Shown here: piece after piece, positions 11,916-20,825 of the stretch
How the letters are laid out: each line of letters starts with the position of its first letter
How positions within the stretch are numbered: position 1 is the stretch's first letter
Source of the DNA: Deinococcus sp. Arct2-2
GTDB lineage: Bacteria > Deinococcota > Deinococci > Deinococcales > Deinococcaceae
Direction: 5' to 3'
Length of the DNA: 31,460 nt
Assembly: GCF_004801315.1 (NCBI RefSeq)
Contig: NZ_SSNW01000067.1
Location: 1 to 31,460, forward strand
Position numbers and translations under genes: made by a program
Notes under the pieces: model-generated
Told to the model about the DNA's origin: nothing
The model's input: the letters and a program-made list of their open reading frames with translations, nothing else
Database searches by the model: none

Positions 11916-14708
11916 ATGCGCGTTCCCACCCTGCCCGCTACCCTGCTTCTTACCCTAGCCCTCAGCTTCGGCGCAGTCTCTTCTGCTCAGTCTTCGGCCC
12001 AAACCGCAACGCCTGCTGCCGCCCCCGCCGCCGTTGCCGCGCTGAACTTGCCCGCAGGCGTAACCTTTGTAACCGAGGTAGAGGGCATCCGTGAGTACCG
12101 CCTCCGCAACGGCCTGCGCGTGCTGCTGTTTCCCGACAACTCTCAGCAGACGTTTACCCTAAACGTGACCTACCAAGTCGGCAGCCGCCATGAGAGTTAC
12201 GGCGAAACGGGCATGGCGCACCTGCTGGAACACATGCTGTTTAAGGGAACGGCCACCAGCGGCAACATTCTGGAGGGGCTGGGCAAGCGCGGCGCGGATT
12301 TTAACGGCACCACCAGCGAAGACCGCACCAACTATTTTGAAACCATGACCAACACCGGAGACAATCTGGAGTGGGCCATCCGGATGGAAGCCGACCGGAT
12401 GGTGAATTCCAAAATTGCCGCCACAGACCTGAAAACAGAAATGCCAGTAGTCCGCAACGAGTTCGAATCGGGCGAAAACAGTCCGTTTGGGCTGCTGTAC
12501 AAGCGGGTACGTTCGGTGGCGTTCGATTGGCACAACTACGGCAACACGGCCATCGGCAACCGCAGCGATGTAGAGAATGTGCCGATTGGGGCGCTGCAAG
12601 CCTTTTACCGCACCTACTACCAACCCGACAACGCGGTAGTCACGCTGGCGGGCAACTTTGACGCACAGGCCACGCTGAGCCTGATGGCGCAGACCTTCGG
12701 GCAGATTCGCCGCCCCTTTCGCAGCCTGCCCACCCAGTACACCGAAGAAACCCCGCAAGACGGCGAGCGCAGCCTGACCGTGCGCCGCGTAGGAGACGAG
12801 CAGATTGCGCTGGCGGCCTATCACATGCCCAGCGTGCGCCACCCCGACATGCCCGCGTTGCTGGTGCTGGATGAAATCCTTGCCAACGAACCCGCCGGGC
12901 GGCTGTATGCAGCGTTGGTGCAGTCCAAGCAGGCCACCGCCATTGGCAGCCTGACCAACAGCGCCAGCGATCCGGGCCTGATGCTGTACGCGGCGGTACT
13001 GGGCAAAGAAGACGACATGGCTAAAGCTCAGGCGACGCTGCTGAGTACCATAGAAAGCGCCACCAAGACGCCTTTTACCGAAGAAGACGTGACCCGCGTG
13101 CGAACCCGCGTTGCCAACGGCTTCGAGCAACTGCTGACCAAACCCGAATCGGTGGGCGTGACCCTCAGCGAATACATTGCCGCCGGAGACTGGCGCTTGC
13201 TGTTCAAACTGCGCGATGATTTGGGCAAAGTCACGCCCGCCGACGTGCAGCGCGTGGCCGCCACTTACCTGAAACCCACCAACCGCACGCTGGGCCTGTT
13301 TGTGCCCACCCCCACCCCCGACAACGTGACCGTTACGGCGGCCCCCAGCGCCGCCCAACTGCTGAAGGGGTATCAGGGCCGCGCCGCGATTGCTGCCGGA
13401 GAAACCGTTGCGCCCGAACCCGCCGCCATCGAAGCCCGCGTGACCCGCGAGAAGATTGCGGTGGGCAGCGTGCAGGCTGAAGTGGCCCTGATGACCAAAA
13501 AGACACGCGGCGAGCGGATAGAACTCGTGCTGAGCGTCGATTTTGGCAACCCCGACACCGTGAAAGCCGACCGGGGAGCCGCCGACTTTATTGCGCCTCT
13601 ACTAACACGCGGCAGCACGGGCCTGACACGCCAGCAGCTCAGTGACCAACTGGAAGCCACCAAAACGCAGATCGGCGTGAGCGGCGACGCCACCGGAGTC
13701 AGCGTGAATGTCAGCACCGACCGGGCCAATTTGCCCGGAGCGTTGGCCCTCGTGAAGAAAGTGTTGCGCGAACCCGTCTTTCCTCAGGCCGACTTCGACG
13801 AACTGAAAAAAGGCAGCATAGACGGACTGGAATCCGGGCGCGGCGACCCACAAAGCGTGGCGAGTTTGGCGTTGGCGCGGGCCTTTATGCCTGCCGGAGC
13901 CAAACCCGGCGACCTTGGCTACGCACCCACGCTGGACGAACAACTGGCCGACCTGAAAGCGGTGACGCTGGAGCAGGTGCAGGACTACTACCGCCGCGTC
14001 TGGGGAGCCGCCCGGATTCAGGTTTCGGCGGTAGGCGACTTCGACCCGCAAACCATTCGCGCCGCCGTGCCCGACATCCTGAACGGTTGGACAAGCGGCG
14101 TGCCGTATGCCCGCGTGATTACGCCGCTGGTCACGCCCGCCGCCCAAAATCTGGTGCTGAACGTGCCCGACAAGGCCAACGCGATTTATCTGGCCCGCCT
14201 GAACTTCCCCCTGCGCGACGACCAGCCCGATTACGCGGCCCTGTTGGTTGCCATGCGCGTGTACGGCAGCGGCACCGACTCGCGCCTGTTCAACCGTCTG
14301 CGCCAACAAGACGGCCTGAGCTACGGCGCAGGCGGCAGCACCAGCGTGTCGTCGCGTGATGAAAAGGCCAGCTTTACGGCCTACGCGATCTTTAATCCGG
14401 ACGTGACGGCGAAGGTGGAAACCGCCATGCGCGAGGAATTAGACCGCGCCCGCAAAGACGGCTTTACGGCTACCGAAATCGCCACCGCCAAAACTGCCCT
14501 ACTGCAAGAAGCCCGCGTGGCCCGCAGCGCCGACAGCACGCTGGCCGGAAGCCTCGCCAACCAACTGGATTTGGGCCGCACTTACGCCTTCAGCGCCGAA
14601 CTAGAAGCCAAAATCAGTGCCGTGACGCCCGAACAGGCCACCGCCGCGCTGGTGAAATACGTGAATCCGGCGAATCTTGTGATCGTGCGGGCGGGGACGT
14701 TTAAGTAA
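11916..14708 (+). CDS. Exported M16 (pitrilysin/insulinase) family zinc protease
   Basis: 930-aa protein made of two M16 halves, as in pitrilysin or PqqL-like peptidases. Residues 1-23 form a signal peptide (basic start, hydrophobic core [12 protein letters not shown], cleavage about SSA-Q), so it acts outside the cytoplasmic membrane. The first half carries the inverted zinc motif HLLEH (His102, Glu105, His106) with ERTNYFE-like context downstream ([11 protein letters not shown]). The second half, from about residue 510, lacks HxxEH and ends with the R/Y region [18 protein letters not shown] that closes the active site of the first half. ATG 11916 has GGAGG 4 nt upstream; the longer in-frame opening from 11823 is rejected. 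Confidence 0.92.
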   Translation: MRVPTLPATLLLTLALSFGAVSSAQSSAQTATPAAAPAAVAALNLPAGVTFVTEVEGIREYRLRNGLRVLLFPDNSQQTFTLNVTYQVGSRHESYGETGMAHLLEHMLFKGTATSGNILEGLGKRGADFNGTTSEDRTNYFETMTNTGDNLEWAIRMEADRMVNSKIAATDLKTEMPVVRNEFESGENSPFGLLYKRVRSVAFDWHNYGNTAIGNRSDVENVPIGALQAFYRTYYQPDNAVVTLAGNFDAQATLSLMAQTFGQIRRPFRSLPTQYTEETPQDGERSLTVRRVGDEQIALAAYHMPSVRHPDMPALLVLDEILANEPAGRLYAALVQSKQATAIGSLTNSASDPGLMLYAAVLGKEDDMAKAQATLLSTIESATKTPFTEEDVTRVRTRVANGFEQLLTKPESVGVTLSEYIAAGDWRLLFKLRDDLGKVTPADVQRVAATYLKPTNRTLGLFVPTPTPDNVTVTAAPSAAQLLKGYQGRAAIAAGETVAPEPAAIEARVTREKIAVGSVQAEVALMTKKTRGERIELVLSVDFGNPDTVKADRGAADFIAPLLTRGSTGLTRQQLSDQLEATKTQIGVSGDATGVSVNVSTDRANLPGALALVKKVLREPVFPQADFDELKKGSIDGLESGRGDPQSVASLALARAFMPAGAKPGDLGYAPTLDEQLADLKAVTLEQVQDYYRRVWGAARIQVSAVGDFDPQTIRAAVPDILNGWTSGVPYARVITPLVTPAAQNLVLNVPDKANAIYLARLNFPLRDDQPDYAALLVAMRVYGSGTDSRLFNRLRQQDGLSYGAGGSTSVSSRDEKASFTAYAIFNPDVTAKVETAMREELDRARKDGFTATEIATAKTALLQEARVARSADSTLAGSLANQLDLGRTYAFSAELEAKISAVTPEQATAALVKYVNPANLVIVRAGTFK

Positions 14709-14726
14709 GGGTGTGGGAAGGGCGGA

Positions 14727-14860
14727 AGGGCAATCGGGTTGCTCACTCACCCCCTCCCAACCTCCCCCCTCAAGGGAGAGGAGCAAACAGCCTCAGATTC
14801 TAGGTTTTTCCCTCGCCGCTTGTGGGAGAGGGGCGCTGCACCGCAGCGGGGTGAGGGGGC
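14727..14860 (+). repeat. Composite G/C-run repeat, family 2 (full copy)
   Basis: Order of parts: GGGCAATCGGGTTGCTCACT, CCCCTCC runs, CAAGGGAGAGG, CAGATTCTAGG, then CCCTCGCCGCTTGTGGGAGA and CGCAGCGGGGTGAGGGGG. The same order recurs at 31325-31460. It lies between the M16 gene and the rodA terminator. Confidence 0.8.
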
Positions 14861-14894
14861 AGTTCAGCGACGCCCCCGCCCCAGCCAATCCGAC

Positions 14895-14931
14895 CAAAGC
14901 AAGGCGGGGAGCTAAATTTGCGCTCCCCGCC
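14895..14931 (-). terminator. Terminator downstream of rodA
   Basis: A perfect 10-bp stem GGCGGGGAGC/GCTCCCCGCC with a 9-nt loop stands 40 nt after the rodA stop. On the minus strand it is followed by TTGCTTTGG, a modest U-rich tract. Being symmetric it could also stop readthrough from the M16 gene. Confidence 0.7.
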
Positions 14932-14970
14932 AGCTCTGTTTCAGTCTTCGCACAACCCACGACCTACACC

Positions 14971-16038
14971 CTAAATCATGCCCCCATGTCGGTCTCGGTG
15001 CATCACGTACGCCAGCCCCAGCGTACTCAGCGTACTGACCAGACTGCTGAGGCCGTAGCTGATCAGCGGCAGCGTGATTCCGGTCAGGGGAAGCACACTC
15101 AGGGCCGCGCCCACATTTTCTATGACCTGAAATCCGATCTGGCCCAAAATGCCCGCGAAGAGAATCTGGTCTTGCAGCCGGGGGGCTTCGGCGGCCATGC
15201 CTGCCAGCCCCCAAAACAACATGCCGTACAGCACCAGCACGGCCAGCGCCCCCACCAAGCCCTGTTCTTCGGCCCATGTACTGAAGGCGAAATCGGTGTG
15301 TGCTTCGGGAAGGAAGCCGTTGTGAGACTGCGAGCCTTCCTTGTACCCTTTGCCCTGCAAGCCACCCGAACCCACCGCAATCGTGCTTTGAATGACTTGA
15401 TACCCGGCCCCGCGTGGGTCTTGGTAGGGGTCTAGAAAAATGGTCAGGCGCTTTTGCTGGTATGGCTCTAGCTTGGGATACAGCACGGTGGGAAAAGCCA
15501 CGCCCAGCGCCAGCACCGCGAGGGTCGCGTGCCACCACGGAATGCGGGCGGCCAGCATAATCACGCCGAACATGACGGCCAGCACCAACGCACCGCCAAA
15601 ATCCTGAATGACCACGAGGCCGATGGCAGGCAGGAACACCGCCAATGCAAAAGCGTAGGTTTTGATGCCCTGATAGCCGCTCCTGAGAACCACCGGCAGC
15701 ATCAGGATCATGGCAAATTTCAGGATTTCTAGCGGCTGAAATTGCAGCGGCCCCAGTTCGATCCAGTTTTTCTGGCCGTTCACTTCCTTGCCGATGACGA
15801 AGGTGCTGGCCTGCATCAGCAGCGCGAGGCCGTACAGATACGGGGCAATGCGGTAAATGCGGTCACGCCCCGCCCACCACAGCAACGCGATGGGCACCGC
15901 AGCCAGCGCTACGCCAATCAGTTGTTTGTTGAATACACCGGGGGCCACGCGGGGAGCCAGCGCCGCTGTACTTACTGTCAGCAGGCCTACCGCCAGCAGC
16001 GCCAGAATAATCACGGGAAAACGTAAGTCGTACTTCAC
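14971..16038 (-). CDS. rodA: Rod shape-determining peptidoglycan polymerase RodA (SEDS)
   Basis: 355-aa polytopic membrane protein of the SEDS family (RodA/FtsW/SpoVE). SEDS proteins are peptidoglycan glycosyltransferases working with a class B PBP during elongation. About ten hydrophobic spans are visible. The family motifs include VIQSTIAVGSGGLQGKGYKEGSQ, DFAFSTWAEEQGLVGALAVL and the C-terminal GITLPLISYGLSSLVSTLS. The catalytic-type Asp of SEDS proteins lies in the HTDFAFS segment. Start is GTG with no good ribosome site. Length is near the usual 370. RodA is preferred over FtsW because of length and the absence of division-cluster genes, but many Deinococci are cocci, so its shape role is open. 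Confidence 0.9.
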   Translation of the reverse strand: MKYDLRFPVIILALLAVGLLTVSTAALAPRVAPGVFNKQLIGVALAAVPIALLWWAGRDRIYRIAPYLYGLALLMQASTFVIGKEVNGQKNWIELGPLQFQPLEILKFAMILMLPVVLRSGYQGIKTYAFALAVFLPAIGLVVIQDFGGALVLAVMFGVIMLAARIPWWHATLAVLALGVAFPTVLYPKLEPYQQKRLTIFLDPYQDPRGAGYQVIQSTIAVGSGGLQGKGYKEGSQSHNGFLPEAHTDFAFSTWAEEQGLVGALAVLVLYGMLFWGLAGMAAEAPRLQDQILFAGILGQIGFQVIENVGAALSVLPLTGITLPLISYGLSSLVSTLSTLGLAYVMHRDRHGGMI

Positions 16039-16148
16039 AGCACTTGCCTCAACACAGTCGCAACCGTCACGCCACTAGGCTAGGGCAAGGCGCATGGACT
16101 GTGTGTGAGGCAGGCTGGATGGTCTAGAACTTGATTGGAATAAGGAGG

Positions 16149-16409
16149 TCAGCGTCCCCGATTCGACGTATGCCCCGGCGCGTTCTCGTCAATCGGAATG
16201 TTCGCCATCAGCACTACCATGTCGCCGCGCTGCTCTATTTCGATGCTGCTGCTGCCGGTGGGAAAGTAGCGCTTGACGACTTCCAGCAGGTCTTGGCGCA
16301 GGGCGTCTACCTTGCCGGGTGGAATTTGGGCGCGGTCATAGGCCAGCACCAGCTCTAAGCGGTCTTTGAGGGTTTCTTTGGTGCGGCCCCGCTTCATCCA
16401 TGAAAACAT
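16149..16409 (-). CDS. minE: Cell division topological specificity factor MinE
   Basis: 86-aa protein that stimulates MinD ATPase and drives Min oscillation at the membrane. The N-terminal amphipathic segment MFSWMKRGRTKETLKDRLEL is the membrane-targeting and MinD-binding part; RLELVLAYDRAQIPP is the conserved contact helix, and the C-terminal half forms the dimer fold. The ATG at 16409 is one base beyond the minD stop (TGA-G-ATG), so minE is translated in coupling with minD. The longer in-frame start at 16466 lies within minD and is rejected. Confidence 0.95.
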   Translation of the reverse strand: MFSWMKRGRTKETLKDRLELVLAYDRAQIPPGKVDALRQDLLEVVKRYFPTGSSSIEIEQRGDMVVLMANIPIDENAPGHTSNRGR

Positions 16410-16410
16410 C

Positions 16411-17211
16411 TCACGCCCCCCCAAACAGACGACGCCACGCCGACCAGAAGCCCTTGTCTTCATCAAACTTGGGATACGGCACGTCTTCGCCCTTCATGCG
16501 GCGGGCGGTATCCATAAAGGCCTGTCCCGCCTTGGTTTTGCCCAGTACCGCAGGCTCCCCGACGTTGGTACTCACGATGATTCCCTCGTCTTCCGGCACC
16601 ACACCAATGGGCTTGACGCCCAAAATATCCAGAATGTCGGCCTCGCTGAGCATGTTCCCGCTGGCGACCATCTTGGGCCGCAGGCGGTTGATCAGCAGAC
16701 GGATCTCGTTGACCTGTTGCGATTCCAGCAGGCCAATAATCCGGTCAGCGTCGCGCACGCTAGAGACTTCGGGGTTCACGACCACCAGCGCACCTTCGGC
16801 GGGGGCGGCAGCGGTGCGGAAGCCCGATTCGATTCCGGCGGGGCTGTCGATCAGCACGCGGTCAAACTTCTCGTCTTCGATCAGGCCGCGCACCACCGTC
16901 TTAAACACTTCGGGATCTAGGGCGTCTTTGTCGCGGGTCTGAGAAGCGGGCAGCAGATACAGGTTCTCCACACGCTTATCGCGGATTAAAGCCTGACTCA
17001 TGCGGCATTTGCCTTCCAGCACGTCGATCAGGTCAAAGACCACGCGGGATTCGAGGCCCATGACCACATCGAGGTTCCGCAGACCCACGTCCACGTCGAT
17101 GACCACGACTTTTTCGCCCAATTTGGCAAGCGCCGCACCGATGTTGGCGGTGGTGGTGGTTTTGCCCACGCCCCCCTTCCCGGACGTGACCACGATGACC
17201 TTCGCATTCAT
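16411..17211 (-). CDS. minD: Septum site-determining ATPase MinD
   Basis: 266-aa ParA/MinD-family ATPase that binds the membrane as a dimer and recruits the division inhibitor MinC. The deviant Walker A motif SGKGGVGKTTTTANIG is at residues 10-25 with the signature Lys, followed by VIDVDVGLRNLD and the switch segment VLIDSPAGIESG. The C-terminus FDEDKGFWSAWRRLFGGA forms the expected amphipathic membrane-targeting helix. The ATG is 9 nt after a TAGACT box. It is followed by minE. No minC is encoded upstream, where the divergent rimO begins, so MinC must be elsewhere or absent. Confidence 0.96.
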   Translation of the reverse strand: MNAKVIVVTSGKGGVGKTTTTANIGAALAKLGEKVVVIDVDVGLRNLDVVMGLESRVVFDLIDVLEGKCRMSQALIRDKRVENLYLLPASQTRDKDALDPEVFKTVVRGLIEDEKFDRVLIDSPAGIESGFRTAAAPAEGALVVVNPEVSSVRDADRIIGLLESQQVNEIRLLINRLRPKMVASGNMLSEADILDILGVKPIGVVPEDEGIIVSTNVGEPAVLGKTKAGQAFMDTARRMKGEDVPYPKFDEDKGFWSAWRRLFGGA

Positions 17212-17220
17212 ATGCGGCGC

Positions 17221-17226
17221 AGTCTA
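17221..17226 (-). promoter_or_regulatory. Possible -10 box (TAGACT) for minD
   Basis: On the minus strand TAGACT fits TANNNT and ends 9 nt before the minD ATG. A short or absent leader is expected. It lies back to back with the rimO promoter. Confidence 0.4.
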
Positions 17227-17311
17227 TCAACTGACTCGCCCCAGTGGGTGACATGCCGCCCAGCCTCTCCCCCATGTGACCTGTGTCCTTCTCGCCTCCC
17301 CGTGCGCCCTG

Positions 17312-17317
17312 TATAAT
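17312..17317 (+). promoter_or_regulatory. Consensus -10 box (TATAAT) for rimO
   Basis: A perfect TATAAT, with no strong -35 box. It implies a leader of about 145 nt before the rimO ATG, much longer than those of neighbouring genes. Confidence 0.6.
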
Positions 17318-17470
17318 GCCGGGTTGAAGCCGCTGCAGTTCAGCCACAGCGCCCCCAACGGCATTACGGGCGTGGCGCGTGAGCAGGCGGGTATCAAGAT
17401 CATCAGATCAAGCAAGGACAAGGCGGCGGGCGGCCCCAGCAGGAGCCAACGCACGGCGCGAGGAGAACAC

Positions 17471-18973
17471 ATGACGGCAACAACCCAGCGCCCCGCAGAC
17501 AGTATGCTGATCGCCCCCAAAAAAGTAGGATTCATCAGCCTCGGCTGCCCCAAAGCCCTCGTGGACAGCGAGCGAATCCTGACCCAACTGCGGGCCGAAG
17601 GCTATGAAGTGGCCGCCAGCTACGAAGATGCACACGCTGTGATCGTGAATACGTGCGGCTTTATTACGCCCGCCGTAGAAGAAAGCCTGAACGCCATCGG
17701 TGAGGCGCTGGACGCCACAGGCCGCGTGATCGTGACCGGATGTTTGGGCGAGCGTCCCGAAAAGATTCTGGAGCGTCATCCTAAGGTGGCCGCCATTACG
17801 GGTTCGGAAGCCGTGGACGACGTGATGGAGCATGTGCGGCGGCTGCTGCCGATAGAAACCGACGCTTTTACGGGGCTGCTGCCTGTGGCCGCCCCCGGCA
17901 TGCGCCCCGATGTGGCCGTGCCTACCCGCGAGGACACCCGTCACGGCGACGTGTTTGCCCCAAGCGTGCGCCTGACGCCCCGGCATTACGCCTACGTCAA
18001 AATTGCCGAGGGCTGTAACCACACTTGCTCGTTTTGCATCATTCCCAAATTGCGCGGCCTGCAAGTCAGCCGGGATGCGGGCGCGGTGCTGTACGAAGCA
18101 TTCCGCTTGGTGGCAGGCGGCACCAAGGAACTGATGGTGATTTCGCAGGATACGAGTGCGTATGGCGTAGATGTGCGCCACCGCGAGAGCGAGTTTCAGG
18201 GTGAGCAAGTCCGCGCTCACCTGACCGACTTGGCCGTGAAACTGGGCGAAATGGGCGCGTGGGTGCGGATGCATTACGTGTACCCGTACCCCCACGTAGA
18301 CCGGATCGTGGAACTGATGGCGCAGGGCAAAATCCTGCCGTACCTGGATATTCCCCTGCAACACGCCTCGCCCAAGATTTTGCGTTCTATGCGGCGTCCG
18401 GGCGCGGGCAAGCAACTCGATACCATTCGGCGTTGGCGTGCTATCTGCCCGGAACTCGTTATCCGGTCTACCTTTATCGTGGGCTTCCCCGGCGAAACTG
18501 AAACCGAATTTCAAGAACTCTTGACCTTTTTGGAAGACGCCCGCCTAGACCGCGTGGGAGCCTTCCCTTACAGCGATGTGGACGAAGCCGACGCCAACAA
18601 ACTGGAAGGTGCAGTGCCGCAGGCCGTGAAGGAAGCCCGCCTCGCCCGCTTTATGGAAGTCGCGCAGCGCATCAGCGCCGAAAAGCTGGCCGAGAAAGTG
18701 GGCCGCGTGATGGACGTGATCATCGACGAATTTAACGATGAAGAGGACGACGCCCCCGGCACCCGCCTGATTGGCCGCACCAAAGGCGACGCGCCCGGCA
18801 TCGACGGTCAGGTGTACCTGTTTGCAGGCGAATTGGCCGGACAACTGAAAATTGGCGACATCGTGAAAGCCCGCATCGAGGACAGCGACGAATATGACCT
18901 CTACGGCGAGGTGCTGGAGCGCCCGGAATGGAAGCCGAATGTGCCGCAGTTGGGCCATTTTGGGAAGCACTGA
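17471..18973 (+). CDS. rimO: Ribosomal protein S12 methylthiotransferase RimO
   Basis: Radical-SAM methylthiotransferase that adds a methylthio group to the conserved Asp of ribosomal protein S12, using two 4Fe-4S clusters. It is 500 aa. The N-terminal MTTase domain has three cluster cysteines in [20 protein letters not shown] and [10 protein letters not shown]. The radical-SAM motif [13 protein letters not shown] places Cys182, Cys186 and Cys189. A C-terminal TRAM domain follows, with the IDGQVY region. SLGCPK and the S12-type TRAM favour RimO over MiaB. ATG 17471 has AGGAGA 4-9 nt upstream; the in-frame extension to 17276 overlaps the promoter and is rejected. Confidence 0.95.
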   Translation: MTATTQRPADSMLIAPKKVGFISLGCPKALVDSERILTQLRAEGYEVAASYEDAHAVIVNTCGFITPAVEESLNAIGEALDATGRVIVTGCLGERPEKILERHPKVAAITGSEAVDDVMEHVRRLLPIETDAFTGLLPVAAPGMRPDVAVPTREDTRHGDVFAPSVRLTPRHYAYVKIAEGCNHTCSFCIIPKLRGLQVSRDAGAVLYEAFRLVAGGTKELMVISQDTSAYGVDVRHRESEFQGEQVRAHLTDLAVKLGEMGAWVRMHYVYPYPHVDRIVELMAQGKILPYLDIPLQHASPKILRSMRRPGAGKQLDTIRRWRAICPELVIRSTFIVGFPGETETEFQELLTFLEDARLDRVGAFPYSDVDEADANKLEGAVPQAVKEARLARFMEVAQRISAEKLAEKVGRVMDVIIDEFNDEEDDAPGTRLIGRTKGDAPGIDGQVYLFAGELAGQLKIGDIVKARIEDSDEYDLYGEVLERPEWKPNVPQLGHFGKH

Positions 18974-18983
18974 GGGACTGACG

Positions 18984-19104
18984 CTGCGTGTAAACCCCCC
19001 AGTCTGCTTCGCAGCCAGCCCCCCTTAAGGGGAGCGCAACAGCTTTTGTCCTCCCCTCAAGGGGGGGCGTTGCTACAGCAACGGGGGGGGGTTCACCTTC
19101 CAAC
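18984..19104 (+). repeat. Dispersed ~110-bp repeat, family 1 (copy C)
   Basis: Begins GCTGCGTGTAAACCCCCCAG and ends GGGGGTTCACCTTCCAAC, so it contains both ends of the element. Same orientation as copy A. It starts 11 bp after the rimO stop and may act as its 3' structure. Confidence 0.88.
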
Positions 19105-19152
19105 GTAAACCCGCCCCCCAACCCTGACAGACCCGTGTGACGCCCCTTCCCC

Positions 19153-19158
19153 TACACT
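19153..19158 (+). promoter_or_regulatory. -10 box (TACACT) for leaderless prepilin peptidase gene
   Basis: TACACT fits TANNNT, with 6 nt before the GTG at 19165 and no Shine-Dalgarno sequence. CTGACA at 19124-19129 is too far for a normal -35 box (23 bp). Confidence 0.55.
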
Positions 19159-19164
19159 TTCCGG

Positions 19165-20331
19165 GTGAATCTCGACGTCTTCATCGTGGTGTGCGCCGCC
19201 GTATTCGGCCTGCTGGTCGGCTCGTTTTCCAACGTGCTGATTTGGCGGCTACCACGCGGCGAAAATATCGCCTTTCCACCCAGCCATTGCCCTCACTGCG
19301 ATCACGCCCTGAGTCCCCTAGACCTCGTTCCGGTGGCCTCTTGGCTGGCGCTGGGGGGCAAGTGCCGCTACTGCCGCGCTCCCATCAAACGGCGGTATCC
19401 GGTGGTAGAACTCCTCACCGGCCTCGGCTACGGCGTTATTGCCGCGCTGTTTCCGCTGGCGGTGTACGGCGTGGGCAGCGTTGGCCTGATGGTGCTGTTT
19501 ACGCTGCTGCTGGTGGCGAGCGCCATAGACCTCGATACCTACACCATTCCCGATGAACTGACCCTGCCCGGAGTGGCGCTGGGATTGGTGTTCGCCTTCT
19601 TCGGGGCGCGGGCGGCGGGGGCCGAATACGACTTGCCCAACTTGCCGGAAGCCGTGAACGGGGCGCTGCTGGGCGCGGGCCTGCTGGTGACTATTGACGT
19701 GCTGGCCTCGTGGGTCTTGCGGCGATTTAAGGAGCGGCAATACCCCGATTTTCCCATCGGCTACCAGCAAATCAGTCTGGCGTTGTTGGCCGGGGCGTGG
19801 CTGGGGCCGTGGTGGGGCGCGGGCGTAGGCCTGTTGGCGGTGGGCGTGAACTTGGCGGCGCGGCACTTGGTGCGTGTGCCGGAACTGCTGACCATCGGCG
19901 GCTTTTTGGTGAGCGTCATGCTGGGCAGCGCAGGCTACGGTATGGGCCTGATTTTGATGGTGCAGGGCGCACTGGCCGCCGCAGGCGCAGTGTCGTTGGT
20001 GGCGGGGCTGTATTGGTGGATTCAGTTTCGACTCACGGCCAAAGCGGAAGCCGACGCACCCGCCGAAGACGACGCCCCCTATGACCCCAGCGCGATGGGC
20101 TTTGGCGACGTGAAACTGGCCGCCGTCATCGGTGCGTTTTTGGGCTGGGAGCGGCTGTTGGTGGCTGTCGTGGTGGCCGTTGTCGCCGGGGCCTTGTTCG
20201 GCATCGTGCAACTGGCACTCAAGAGCGAAAACCGCGTGAAATTCGGGCCTTATTTGGCGCTGGGCGCAGTGGTAGCCCTGATCTGGGGCGCGGCGATTGT
20301 GGAGGGGTATAAGGGAATGCTGGGGTTATAA
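19165..20331 (+). CDS. pilD: Prepilin peptidase / N-methyltransferase (A24 family)
   Basis: Membrane aspartyl protease that cuts the leader of type IV prepilins and methylates the new N-terminus, needed for pili and natural transformation. The N-terminal methylase domain shows GLLVGSFSNVLIWRLPRGE and a zinc site of two CxxC pairs (CPHC and CRYC). The catalytic aspartates are in DLDTYTIPDELT (Asp122/Asp124) and GFGDVKL (Asp315). At 388 aa it is longer than typical proteobacterial PilD (under 300); the excess is about 130 residues of extra hydrophobic segments between the two Asp motifs. No pilin genes lie beside it. Confidence 0.93.
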   Translation: MNLDVFIVVCAAVFGLLVGSFSNVLIWRLPRGENIAFPPSHCPHCDHALSPLDLVPVASWLALGGKCRYCRAPIKRRYPVVELLTGLGYGVIAALFPLAVYGVGSVGLMVLFTLLLVASAIDLDTYTIPDELTLPGVALGLVFAFFGARAAGAEYDLPNLPEAVNGALLGAGLLVTIDVLASWVLRRFKERQYPDFPIGYQQISLALLAGAWLGPWWGAGVGLLAVGVNLAARHLVRVPELLTIGGFLVSVMLGSAGYGMGLILMVQGALAAAGAVSLVAGLYWWIQFRLTAKAEADAPAEDDAPYDPSAMGFGDVKLAAVIGAFLGWERLLVAVVVAVVAGALFGIVQLALKSENRVKFGPYLALGAVVALIWGAAIVEGYKGMLGL

Positions 20332-20350
20332 AACTGCCGAGGAAATGAAA

Positions 20351-20383
20351 CAGGCCCCGTGTCGTCCTGACATTCGGGGCCTG
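20351..20383. terminator. Bidirectional terminator between convergent pilD and the QueF-like gene
   Basis: A 9-bp stem CAGGCCCCG/CGGGGCCTG encloses an inner TGTC/GACA pairing. CATTTTC follows on the plus strand and TTTCATTT on the minus strand. It is the only structured element between two convergent genes. Confidence 0.75.
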
Positions 20384-20420
20384 CATTTTCTCGAACGCTG
20401 TCTTCTTGAAAGCTTCGGCT

Positions 20421-20825
20421 TCAGCTTTCCGGCTGCGCTACCACCGTAATTCGCTGGCCCTGCCGCACCCGGTTCAGGCGCACATCGGCCAATACCTTCA
20501 CTTCTACCCGCGCTGCGTTGGCCGCGTCTTGGGCAACCGTCTGCACGAACAGTTCCATATCTCGCACGACTGGGTGGGCAAAAAAAGCGTCGATGTACGT
20601 ATCGAGGCTAAACAGTTCCAGCAGCCATTCTCCGGCCTGATAACTGACGGTGAGGGTGCTGCTGGGAGCCGGATTCTGCGTGGCGGGGCAGAGTTCGGGC
20701 AGGTGCAGAATGTGTTCTACAAAGGTAGGCAACTGGGGACGTGCGTTGGCAATCGTCTTCAGCAGTTCGGCAGGAATGATCTCAGATGCGGCAGCGGTGT
20801 GGGCCACCGGACATCCACTGGTCAT
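20421..20825 (-). CDS. QueF-like T-fold protein lacking the reductase Asp
   Basis: 134-aa protein alignable by eye to the preQ0 reductase QueF (tunnelling fold). LCPATQNPAPSSTLTVSY matches the QueF active-site motif CPxTGQPD: the nucleophilic Cys is kept (Cys46), but the general-acid Asp is Ala53 and the GQ pair is QN. The substrate-binding segment ESKSLKLYL reads ELFSLDTYI with Glu70 kept, and the usual FHE His is missing. It therefore probably does not do NADPH-dependent preQ0 reduction as QueF does, though it may bind a 7-deazaguanine. Its ATG overlaps the stop of the upstream transporter gene (ATGA). Could be another T-fold enzyme; function inferred only from fold and neighbour. Confidence 0.65.
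   Translation of the reverse strand: MTSGCPVAHTAAASEIIPAELLKTIANARPQLPTFVEHILHLPELCPATQNPAPSSTLTVSYQAGEWLLELFSLDTYIDAFFAHPVVRDMELFVQTVAQDAANAARVEVKVLADVRLNRVRQGQRITVVAQPES

Noticed and set aside
12159..13358. 399-codon open frame antisense to the M16 protease
   Set aside because: Gly/His/Val-rich composition typical of a shadow frame; the plus-strand gene has full family motifs.
17276..17470. 65-residue N-terminal extension of RimO
   Set aside because: It would cover the TATAAT promoter, and a good Shine-Dalgarno sequence precedes the ATG at 17471.
20421..20825. Naming the gene queF outright
   Set aside because: The catalytic Asp and His are missing, so the reductase reaction cannot be assumed.
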